From Pardosa pseudoannulata (lineage: Eukaryota; Arthropoda; Arachnida; Araneae; Lycosidae), in contig CM063508.1 in assembly GCA_032207245.1 (NCBI GenBank), positions 89,195,890 to 89,259,889 of the forward strand: DNA of 64,000 nucleotides, read 5' to 3'. Shown here in pieces: positions 40,501 to 53,253 of this stretch. The notes beneath the pieces are model-generated. The model saw nothing but the letters and a program-made list of their open reading frames with translations, searched no databases and had not been told where the DNA came from. A program made the position numbers and the translations under genes. Positions within the stretch are counted from its first letter, which is position 1. Each line of letters opens with the position of its first letter.

Positions 40501-43142
40501 TGTTAGTACTTACTGTGTATTATATGTTTTATATAAATTTCCTTTTATGTATTGATAACTTTTTGGCCTAACATGAATAATTTAATTGAAACATTTTATA
40601 AAAATCACATGATCCATAATCTTTTATCATAGTTTATACTGTCATGAATTTAAGATTTAATTTATACATATAAAATATATTCTCTGATTACTGACTAAAA
40701 TATTTATTCAAAGTAGGAATACATTTGCATGCAACAGCCCTAAATATGTTTCCAGCTGTGAGGAGAGTAAAAGCCACATGATCTTTTCCCTTAGTATACC
40801 TGAATCACATTGCTAGGTTATTCATTACTTGTCTGAGTTGTGTGGAACAATGAGAATTTTGTGTTTTTAGCATATATCTATTTCTTAGAATGAAATTGAA
40901 TGGTTTGTATTAAAGATGCTTTTCTAATTAATGACTTTTGAATAAATTTCATTAGTAATGTATTAACAATGTAATTTCAATAGTAAATTTATTTCAAATT
41001 GATTTTCATTCATCTATTCATGTCTATATAATTTTAAGACTAATTTTTTAGTTATAATTTACTCTTTTGCTCTTCCTTGTATCTCAAGATTAATATATGC
41101 ATCTGTCACTCAAAAACCTTATGTATACATTAAATAATGAAAAATTGATAGTATAACATACTTTACTTTTATGAGGATTAGAAAATTCACTTTGGCTAAA
41201 GTAAATGCATTTTTTAATAGTAATCACCTGAAATTTTTATTGATTTCTTTGTAATATATTGCATATTCTTAGTATAATGGTATCTGCCTAGTTTATTTTC
41301 GTTTTGATTTTTTTCACTTTCACTAATGCTCTGTTGGGAATGTTAATATTCCAACATCATACCAGAAATAAAAAGGTAAAAGTTAAAAACAATGCTGTCT
41401 TTTCAGATATACCTATTTTATACTAGCTGTTTCATGCTGAACCATGGATCAGGGTATATATGGTTCCCAAATAAAGGTTATATTTATTTCAAAGTTCAGA
41501 TTAGTTTTTAAGTTATATTACACTACAATGTAAGTAATTTTAAGGAACAAATATATAGACATAAAACAGTTTATTATCATAAAACATATATATTTAAATT
41601 TAACTTTCATCATGAAATATAATCTAGCAAAATAAAAAAATTATATTTTACGAGGACAAACAGAAGTGTGTCCAGGTGTTTAGTTAGGTCATTTAAGGAG
41701 AACAAATTTAGCAATAAATAAAAAATATTACATTACAGTAACAGGCTTATACCCTCAGCCAACCACTTAGGATTTTTGACTCCAAAAAGCTATGGAAGGA
41801 CGAGAAAACAAACTTCACCACAAGCAGAACCTCCACTTTGGGACCATATCCATTATATATGACTGTGTTAAAAGAACCTGACATTATTTAGTTTCAAAAC
41901 AATACAATGAGTTACTGTAATCACGTTGATGCAGCAATTGGCAAATTATTTACATATAATAATTACAGATAAATTTTAAACACTTATATTCTCTCTCTCT
42001 CTTTTTTTTTTTTTTTTTTTTTGTACTTTAATACAGCTTTATTATTTTTTATGATTCCAACCTATATAATAATTATTTTAACAATGTGTTATATTTTAGC
42101 ATATAAAACAGGAGGTTTAAATTGAGAGTTACAGAGAAAATTATAATTGATTACAGATTGAATATATTATCTATTTATCATAAAAATCAGGAAAAAACAG
42201 TTAAAAAATATTTGCACATTTATATACTATTATCATTAAACTAGAACTCTTAAAAAGTACAAAGCTCTTTGGTATCAGAGTTTGTGGGTCGAATCTTAAT
42301 GCTGGCAGAGATGTTCAGAAGCTTTAAGTTGTAGGTCCAGGTCTCAGTACCCTCATGTAGCAAAACTGTAGACCATATACTCCAGACCAGACCAAACCTA
42401 AAAAGTAGAAAGGAATAGTGTTTGTTTAGTTCAGTATGTATTTCATTAAGTATTTTCATGTGTAATTAGCTATTGTCTATTTATTTATATCATGCAAAAA
42501 GAGATTCACATGTTTTCCTTTCTATGTATTTACTAATAAAACTGTATTTAACCTCTGAAGAGAAATGCAGATCTCCTGGCAAACCATAAGGGCAATCAGA
42601 CAAGTCTAATTTTTCAATTTTAAAGAAGAATTTTAGAAAACTGTCCTCTTTAAAGGTAGTTTATTACCACATTTTTAAATTTTACTTCAAAACCCATAGT
42701 ATTACTAATATTGTAGGTATCTTCCTTTTCTCTGTGATTGTAGTTAACTTCCTTTTCTTTCTCATGTTGCCAATTTCTAATATATTAACTAACAGGACAG
42801 AAAGATTAAAATACTTTACAAACAATAATTCTATTAGCAATGGAAGATTGCTAATAGCATTATTGCTCGAATGTTGCTACCTAAAAATTAAATAAAAAAA
42901 AGTGGTGCTCTTGAATTCAAAATGAAAGTAATATACCAAATTCAAATTGATAAAATTAAATTAGTCTAGTAATAAAGCATAGGTCATATATAGCTATGTC
43001 ATAAAGCATTAAAAATTATATTATCTGTAAACATTTTAAATGCTATCAGATGACTTAAGTTACTTTAAATGTTTGAAATTATTTTAGAACACAATTGAAA
43101 AGAAAATGTATCACATGGTGCCAAAATACATTCATTAAATCC

Positions 43143-43181
<39 letters not shown>

Positions 43182-44101
43182 CTATCACCCTATTCTTTTG
43201 ATTTTTGAACAAGACATGCCCAAAACCTTCTCAGGTTTGACCTGGGAAAGGATCACCATACGAAATTTCATCAACATCAATCCAGCCATTATGAAATGCA
43301 CAGCAAACATATATACAAAAAATTGTATATGGATAGTTACACCATATTATATACTTTCTTTATATTGTAAAAGAATCTTTGTATGAATTTACAATCATGT
43401 TTGTAGGCATAAATTTTTCTTTTATTCTAAATACATGCAAAGAAAGTATTGTAATTGTAAAGTATATGATCTCAAGATTTTGATGATTATCAGTGATTTA
43501 GTCTAAGTTTCACAAAAAGAAAAGGAATTTAGAATTATGTCTATAATACCTTAACTTAAACAATACTATAATAAATTAGATAGATGAAGTTTACTATGTG
43601 TGTTAAAGAAGAAAATTGTCATATGATGTTGAAAGTTGAAATTGTATCTTATGGTTTTATGTTTTAGTATAAAATGGCAGTTTTGTACTTGGAATGTATC
43701 ATAATGACACAGACATTGTAAAAGTTTCATTTATTTTTCAGTTGTGTTAAAGTAATTTCACTTCTTCTCTTGGTCTTATTTGGGGGTATCTTGGGTAGAT
43801 AGCTTAATTAATGGCGATTTTATAACAGAATTTGTTGATCTGTAGGAAGTTTTGGACAGGATTGATTTACTATATAAATAAAGAAAAAAATATGGCAAAT
43901 ATAAAATGGGTGTATCTGAAAAGACTATGTTGTTTTGAACTTTTGCCTTTTTATTTCTGATATGCTTTTAAAGTATTAAATATTGTTAAAGCAGAGCATT
44001 AGTAGTAATTAGAAATAAATAAGTAAATAATAAAAATTTAAGTAAATAAAGAAACTACTAAATATAAACAAGGTAGATAGCATATACTAAGAATATGCAA
44101 A

Positions 44102-44181
<80 letters not shown>

Positions 44182-44198
44182 CACATATATATATACAC

Positions 44199-44263
<65 letters not shown>

Positions 44264-46062
44264 CACATACATAATTAGATATTTCAAGTGATTATTACAA
44301 AATGCATTTATTTTTGCATAAGTAAATTTTCTAGTCCTTGTTAAAATTAAAACAAAGTATGTGACAGTATTAATTTTTCATTATTTAACTTACATTGTAA
44401 GTATTTAAAGAGTAATTTTTATGCTAAATATTTTTCTTTTCAAATTTCATATAAAATGGAGAGAGAAAGTGTAAATTAGTCTTGCAATTATATATAGTAG
44501 TGATTTTTTGCATTATCTAAAAATGTGTTAATAACTACTGAAAAAATTTGTTAAGAAGTAACACCAATTGCAACACTAACAACTTGGAGGCCCATCTGCA
44601 AAATTCTTAAGGAGGCTTAAAAATGCGTGGTGGTTTTTAATAGTTCACTTCCAGCTGTTTATAGTTCATTAAAGAGATAATTTACAATTATGTTAGGAAA
44701 ATTGTTATGCTTTAATTTTAAAGTTTATATGGTGGAATCTACCAAAAAAAAAAAAATAAGCTGATAATTATTATTTTTAATCACACATTTGTTTTGAACC
44801 CTCCCCTACTGACATAATAAAATATCAAAGTAAAAAGGCTATTGGTTGTTATGTACTAAAAAAATAAATAAATAAACAAAATTTAAAAAATCATTACCAT
44901 TTATAAAAATATTTAAAGTAAGTTTCTGTGCTGTGGAAATTCTCATTTAAAATTTTCTGTTTTCTTAATTATAAATGTTTATAATCTTATTGATGTCTAC
45001 TTATAGAGCTTATGTTCAAAAGTTAAAATTGATAAACTAGTGGGTCTTGTAGTTCTTATTAAGTAAGATTTATTAGTAACTTGGAGAAATATCTTCCATC
45101 TGCTAAAAATTTTAATTTTCCTCCTTTTATGAGGCTCCTTCTGCTCTGCAAGTATGGTTATGCTGCTAAATGATAGCAAAATGGGTAGGGCACTGCTCTT
45201 AGGTACTAGAGTCTGCGGGTGTGAATCCCGCTTCTGGCATAGATGTTTGTAAGAGTTCAAAATAGACAGTAGGTTCTAGTTTCATTAGCCTTCAGACAAC
45301 AAAACAATAAACTTACAGCACTCCAAACTAAACTAAACTTATAATGCTGCCAGTGAGATATGCAGCTTGATACCTTGCAATAAGTACATTTATCCTAGCA
45401 GGTGTGAGGTATTCATGATGTTATACTGTAGATTCATCTCAGTTTTGATCATTTTTAGGAAAGGGAAATTTTACTTTCAGATCTGTTACTCTCTCACCTG
45501 CTAGCCTTCCTGTGAAAAGACATTCAGACCTACATATTTATCTTGCATGTGCTCTGGATTCATAGGAAGATGTTCAGTGTCCTGTCAGGTTTAAACCTAG
45601 CACCCAGGATTCTAACCCAGCATGTAGATCAGTAGGTCATCTTAAACCCAGTACTGAGTGAGATGTACACAAAAAACTCATATTTACATCACATTAAGAG
45701 AATTAATCTTTCATCCCCATACCCCTCTAAGAATCCTCTAGAAATCATATTAAGCTATTATTAGTTTACAATTTAAGATTGTTTAATATTATATTTTTTC
45801 TGTTAGGTGCTCACCTTATTTTATTTGCCAAAAGCTATTGGTTAAATGTTAACCTTTCAATATTTTCATTGCTTCATCTATATAAAAAAAACTTTTTTTT
45901 TTAATCATTCTTAGATGTTGAATCCAACATATAAATCAAGAAGTGACGATTTTAAGCGTCTTTTTAAAGATTTACCTGATTCAGAGAGACTAATTGTTGG
46001 TAAGCGTTAGTTTTAGTTATTAGTACTCTGAAGAAATTTATTTTCTGATTTACTTTTGTATA

Positions 46063-46104
<42 letters not shown>

Positions 46105-46666
46105 TATATATGTGTGTGTGTGCATGTGTTACGATATGTATAATAATACATTTCTTAATGCTGAGATAAACTTGTTTTTAATTTGTTGATAGAATATTTT
46201 GAGAATAAAATTTCAGGGCAAGTTCTGTAATATTAGCTTAGAATAAAAGGGGGAATATAGATATCTTAATCAGAAAATGTGATGTCTCTACCATATACTG
46301 GCAAATCATGCTGATTACAAAAAGTATTACCTTTAAGTGGTATAAGCAGAACTACTAAGTGGTTATCAGTTTGTGTGTAGGAATTTGTATACATTTTAAT
46401 ACTAATTTATTTACTACATTTATCAACTTTCTTTATTTTGTGAGCTTCAATATTTCACACTCTTTTGAACAGATTTTCATCCTTACATTATATGTGTGTG
46501 TGTGTACTCATTTATATACATTTCAGCCTTGTAGATTAGAGGATTTAAAAATGCAAAATTATGCTTTATTCTTAAAATCAAAACATGGAGCATTAGTTAC
46601 AGATACATATTGCATTTTAGGAAATGTGGTAAAAACATTCTTTTCTTGATGCAGTAACTTTAAACT

Positions 46667-46724
<58 letters not shown>

Positions 46725-48291
46725 TATTAATCAAATCTATTGCATTTAAACTAATTATAAGTTTACTTATTCAACAGGGAAATAATAAAGTTATCACAAA
46801 TTATTATAAGGTTTTTTCCCCCTTTTGGTAGCTAAGAGGACATTTTATGAAAATTGCATGTTATACTTTTTATAGTATTTAAATGAAACTTTACAGTTAA
46901 AATGGTAAGTATGCAGAATAGTATTTTACATTATTTTTTTAACTGTTGGGCAGTAAATTATTAATTTTTATTCTATAATAGGTTTTTGTGACTATTTATA
47001 TTTGTTTTAATTTATTTAATGCATATTTTACATATATATTTTGGAATCTTAATACTTGGAAATTTTTAAAAATCCTTTGAATGTATTCAATGATAATTCA
47101 GTGTGTATGTTTCCAATATATTTTTTATCCTTAAGAATAAAATCAGTAATTATATTCATTATTAATATTTTACTTATCATTCCATTTTGATGTTAAAAAT
47201 AAGCTGTGTTTTGAACATTTGTAAAATTACTTGAGCTAAAATGAACTTCAAACTTAAATAGTATTGGGAATATTAAAACAGTTATAATGCAATATAGTAT
47301 TTTTTTCACCCTTATTCAAGCTATTTTTGTGACATTCTTTCTCATTTGAAAAGCATATGACATTACTTTATGACAATATTTTTCAAATAGTTTGAAATTA
47401 GAGAACATCTAAAACCAATGTCTATGGTAATTTTTAAAACAAAATTTTAGGACTGAGTGATCTACAATATACATTTAACTTGTATGACAAAAGAAATTAC
47501 ATTAAAAATGAGTGGATCAAAACTAAATGAAACTCTTTCATATTCATTTTACACTTCAATGATTCCATCTATAAATACAAAATTGCTTCTGAGAAAACTT
47601 ATAAATAGGTCAGTGATTTTTTATGTCAGTTATTTAACTAGTTTTCTGTGATTGCAGCTTAATATTAAAAAATAAGTTACCCACCTTTTTATTATATCAT
47701 AGTTTATGAAATAATGATAAGTTTTCATGAAATGTTTTTCAATACTTAAGATAAAATATATTTTTAGGTGAAACATGTAAAAGATGTCAGTTTCCTTAAT
47801 ATTATAGTATTTATTTTTGTTTTGAATAAATACTTTAAAGTATTTTAATTCTTTATTTTTCTTTTATTTTAGATTATTCATGTGCTTTACAAAAAGATAT
47901 TTTAGTTCATGGAAGATTATATGTTTCTCAAAACTACATTTGCTTTTATGCTAACATATTTCGTTGGGAAACTTTTGTGAGTAATTTTATGTAAAATTGA
48001 ACATTTATAAAAACCCTTTTATTTCATTTTTAATGAATTTAATGTATAGTATATTATTTAAATAAATAGAAAATTATTTGCTTTTTATGGAAAGAAATTT
48101 TCTTTTCCATTGTAACTTTATGATCATTTCATAAAATTACTGTTTATGGATATTTATGTATATTTTGCTGTTTACTGGCTCTTTAAATCTATTACTTCAG
48201 TAAATTTTGCTAGAATTTTCATATCTTTGCTTGTATTTTGCTCAAAGTTTTATAACAAATGCCTTTTTTTTTGTTGCTACTATTTTTTTCT

Positions 48292-48343
<52 letters not shown>

Positions 48344-49562
48344 GTATACATACATACACATACATAATGGTATACTTAGGCCTCCTTTTTACCTTCTTGA
48401 ATTTGTAGCATAGGGTAAATATTATAATGGTAAAAAAAAAATTGGCCGTAAATTTTGATTGATTTAAGTTTTGGACCTCCCTAAATCCGAAAATATCATT
48501 TTTGGAATTACGTTTGTATGTATGTGAACATGAGTTGTTCATTATTTTGACTGATGAAAATTGAATTTTGAATACATGTTCATTACAGCAAAATTGTAGT
48601 TATCTATCAACTTCAAGGTTACTTCTGGCAACAGGAAGTAACTAGCTTTTACATCCTGCTATTCATAACATATTTTACATATTGATTAAGTTTGTTGAAC
48701 TTAATACAATTCAACAAATTATTTAATATCAAAAGTAAGCAGGAAAAGTAGTTTTATACTTACTTTTCTTTCCTATGAATATACAAGAAAGTCAGGGCAA
48801 AGTTGCTCTTGGTTTTATGTATCTTTGTTTTGTAATTAAAGAAAATTTATTTAAATGTAATTAAAAAAGGCTTTTTTTTTTGAGAATTTAAAGAAACTAA
48901 ATACTGTTAATTGTAGTTACATGTAATTTTAATGTAATTTTCATATGTTTGCATATATTTTGTTTAAATATTTGATACAAGTTCAGATTTCTGTTACTAC
49001 TTTTTTACTGTTGTTTTAAGCTGTTGAAGGGAATTTATGAACTGATAATAAAATGTCTTGTATTCTTTAATAGGTTCTTATACGATGCCATGATATCACT
49101 AGTATAACCAAAGAGAAAACAGCTCGTGTGATTCCAAATGCAATACAGATTACTGCAAATACAGAAAAGCACTTTTTTACTTCATTTGGTGCTAGAGATA
49201 AAACATTTCTCATGCTTTTTCGGATTTGGCAGAATGCATTACTAGAGCAGGTAAATATGATTGGAATTCTTTTAATGTACTTGTTATTATTATAAAATAT
49301 ATTAAACTGGTACACATTATCTTTATATTGCCAGTAAAAAAAAGTGATAGGAAACTAGAATAAGAATTAAAAACCTTGGAGTATATATGTAATTTATTTT
49401 ATAGTTAATTGCTTATCAGTAAATAAAGTTCAGAGAAATACTCATCAATATTGTAATGTACTTTTTTTAATAGAAAAAATGTACAATATAGTAATATAAA
49501 TTCATATTGATACATATATATTTATCTGTATGTTTATAAGAAATGCAACTGAAACAATTTAA

Positions 49563-49608
<46 letters not shown>

Positions 49609-50895
49609 TCAGGAAAATTTAAAGGATTAAATTTTTTATGCCATATTCTTGAACTAAATTTGTGAGGGAAGAAAATAATATCCCTGTATTATTATGCTAC
49701 AATCCAATTTTTTAGTTTTCAAACCTTTAATCATGTTTTGTCTGTACAAAGAAAGATTAAGTGTTCCAAGTTTGTGATTATAAATCATGTTTTAAACATT
49801 TAAAATATAAATTTAGGACCTACTTTTAAAAGTTATTTTTGATAGTGTTAATATTTACTTCATCTGTTGCGTTAATATTCTGTAGATCGCATTTATTTAT
49901 TCAAATGGTATAAGCACATTCTAACTTGTTTTTTTTTCTCAAAATAAAGAACAATTGTTTTAATAATTAGTTCTGTAGATAGGAATTTCAACAAAATTTT
50001 AGTAATGATATGAATTTAAATGAAATGGCAAATCTTGAAAGATGGAATTTGTTTGTGAAATGTTTTGCTTAAATATATGTTAGAATTTAATATTTTTGTA
50101 TTAGTTGTTTGAGGGATTGATTAAATACTAACATAACTATGAACTACAGTAAAAATTAGTATAATGAAATAGTTATTTTAATTTTTTAGCTATATTTTGT
50201 TCAATGAATTAGAATTTTGTTATAAATTACTTATTAAGAAATCATAATTTCAACTGTCACATTTTCAATTCAGGGTTTACTAATATTCAAAGTTGGAAAC
50301 TAAAAGTTTACAAACTATTACAGACCTGCAGATTTTCTAAATTTATGTAAATATGTATTTATTTATAAAATGTGTACATTTTATTAGCCTATGTCTTCTC
50401 AAGAATTATGGCAGTGGGTGCATTTTAGTTATGGCGAAGAACTAGGTTTGACTAGTGATGATGATGATTATGTTGCTCCACCTTTAATTGATGAAGATGT
50501 AAAAAGCAAGCATTCCGACCAAAACATGAAGTATATTGAGAAATCCTTTGAAAAAGGTGATTCAAATTTTCCAGAAACTGGCAGCGATATATTAATAGAG
50601 GAAGAAAATTCGGTAAGTATATTAACATAATTTCTCTTGTTATTCATAGCAATTTGTCTATAGTATACCTCAAGGGCATATCAAGAAAATTCAATGAAAT
50701 TTTTCCCCTTTAACTCATAATGAAATTATCTTTATAATGCCTATAAAGCAATCTTTATGAAGGGTTTTAGCACTTACATCCCTGCTTCTACAAATGTCTG
50801 TGGTACCAATGTCTTTTTTTTTATCTAATGTGCTGGAAATAAATCCAAAATTTTTGTAGGGCAGCTTATACTCAGGTCTTCTTATGTACATGCTA

Positions 50896-50948
<53 letters not shown>

Positions 50949-53183
50949 AGACTTTGCAAAAAACATACTTTTTCATTATCTGGGTACAAGCATTAAATCA
51001 TCAAATATTGCCCAAAATAGTACTTATTTATTTCTTAAAAAAAAATGAATTTTTATAAAAAAATGAATTATAAAGGAAATTGATGAAAATCATTTTTCTT
51101 ATAAAAATAAATTGTTTTATTTTCAAAATTATTTTGTTGCCCAAATGTTACACAAATCCTTAAAGTAAATCTCAGAATTCAAAACTGTTTGTAAAATTCA
51201 CTTTTGTGTATTCAGATGTTTGGATGTATATCATCGTCACTTTCAATACTTTCATAGCTAGAAGCTTGTTATTCATGGAACTCATTTTGCTCTTTTTTAA
51301 ATTTATTTCCTGATAATTTGACTTTTTTTATTCCATTTTTGATCTTGTTTTTGTCTTATGAAGAAATGATGAGTAGCTATGCTGTTATTAGAATGTCTAG
51401 CAAATGTAATCATCCACAATTTGAAATTTGCTTTTTAAGAGATTTTTATTTCAACTTACTGTTTGGACAAATATAAACTTCTTTGTTGGCATTACCTGTG
51501 GCAGGCCAAAATCATCTCTCTAAGTTTTCTCCACCTAGCCCTATCCTGGACAGTGGCCTATCAGTTCACACCTATTACTTTCAGGTCCCTTTCCATTCCA
51601 TCCAGCCATTTTGTAAGGAGTCTTTCTTTTTGGCGTTTTTCCTCTGTCAGAAAAGATGCTTTTTTTTTGAAAAGGTGTTTTTATATTGAAATATGTGACT
51701 CAGCCACCTGCAAAATGCCTTTATAACCTTTAAATATTAGGTTCATCATACTTTTTGTATATTTCATAGTTATAGGCTATACTCCAAGTGTTGTCTTGTT
51801 TTATTGGCCCAAAAATCTTCCTTAAAATTTTTCCTTTCAAAAATCAATAAAAATTCTTCTGTTCTGTTCAGAGCCCAGCATTCATTTCCGTACAGGTTAT
51901 CTGACCTAATCAAGATTTTATACAATCAGGCTTGCAATTCCGTCACTTTTCTCACCTTTAGTCACTTTTTTTACAATTGATCACTTTTAGTCACTTTTTT
52001 AAGTAAACAGTCACATTTTTCATGGTGTATCATCACAAGCAAAAGTCAGTTGTTGAAAAAAGAAAATCTGAATTAATAACAAAATATTTTAATAAAAGAC
52101 CAAAAATGTGATGCTCTAATCTTATTTTTCTTATTAAAATGTAATTAGTCATATGGTTTCCAGAATTTAGTGATTTTAAAAAGTGGTAAAGAAGTTCCTA
52201 AAATCTATATTTGTACTGCAATGTACATTTAATACATTAAAGTAATTTACGTCAAAACACACATTTCTCTTTTTCTTCACAATTTTTGTTTAGATACTCT
52301 AATCTAGCTATGTACATATTTCAAAACATCATTAATATATGCAGAAAATTGTGATTATAAAATTAATGTATTGTATGTATTCAAATCTAATTTATAGATT
52401 TTCTTGAATAAAAAGCAACGTTGAGTTGTGTTAAAATTTTTAACCTTTTTTGTATTTGACGCTAAAATCATGTCTTGCATGAATCATTTGATTTAGAGCA
52501 AAAATAAAAAGAAAAATTTTAATAATAACATCTGTAATCAAGAAGAGAAAATGTTTTTTTCAATGTTTAGTCACTTTTTAGTCTTTTATTCTGTATTATT
52601 TGTCACTTTTCTCACCTTTTTGAAAATACCTCAGCAGTTGCAAGCCTGTACAATGTATCTTTGTTTTAATGCTGATGATGTATTTTGTTTTTGATTGGTT
52701 TTTGAGGCCATTAGAAACACATATTAGCCATGGCTAGCTGGGTTTTAATTTCAATCTTTATGTTGTTGTTGCAGCTTAAAATCATTATGTCCAAGTATTT
52801 AAAATGCTTGACATTCTCAAATGTCAAATATAGCATAAAATGACTAATATAGATAGTACATATCATATACAAGATAACAAATAAATGGAAAACATGCTAG
52901 TTGAGTTACCTAATGTTACCTGAGTTAAAAAAATCCTTGTTGTATAAAGTGCATAAAGTAAAAACAGTAAAAGTTGTATTGGCTTTATTGTCAAATGTTT
53001 TACTTTACAGCAACTTAATGAAATGTTTTACCTATTTTATCTTGATAACATTTTCAGCTTCTTGACAACATGTTTGAACATTATAAAAATTTCCTTTTCA
53101 TTTCAGCTTATAAGTTTTGAATTTTGTGTCAATGTATTTTTGAAAAAAAAAAAAAACTGTTTCTTTATACTCTGATGGCTTTA

Positions 53184-53253
<70 letters not shown>

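Noticed and set aside
44038..44287. Two long Tyr-Ile frames on the minus strand
   Set aside because: Products of the interrupted (TA)n array at 44105-44260.
45169..45240. tRNA gene-like sequence with A and B boxes
   Set aside because: Acceptor and anticodon stems do not close, and the sequence continues into a shared SINE body with a repeat tail and target duplication.
45915..45917. ATG at the start of GRAMD1 exon 4 as the protein start
   Set aside because: It is preceded directly by a splice acceptor, and the upstream exon ends in the conserved KKSSWYN that continues into it in frame.
50715..50966. 83-codon minus-strand frame with a poly-lysine run
   Set aside because: The run is the T49 homopolymer; no family motif elsewhere in the frame.
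51463..51726. 87-codon plus-strand frame
   Set aside because: It is the shadow of the minus-strand LINE fragment, which has clear family motifs.
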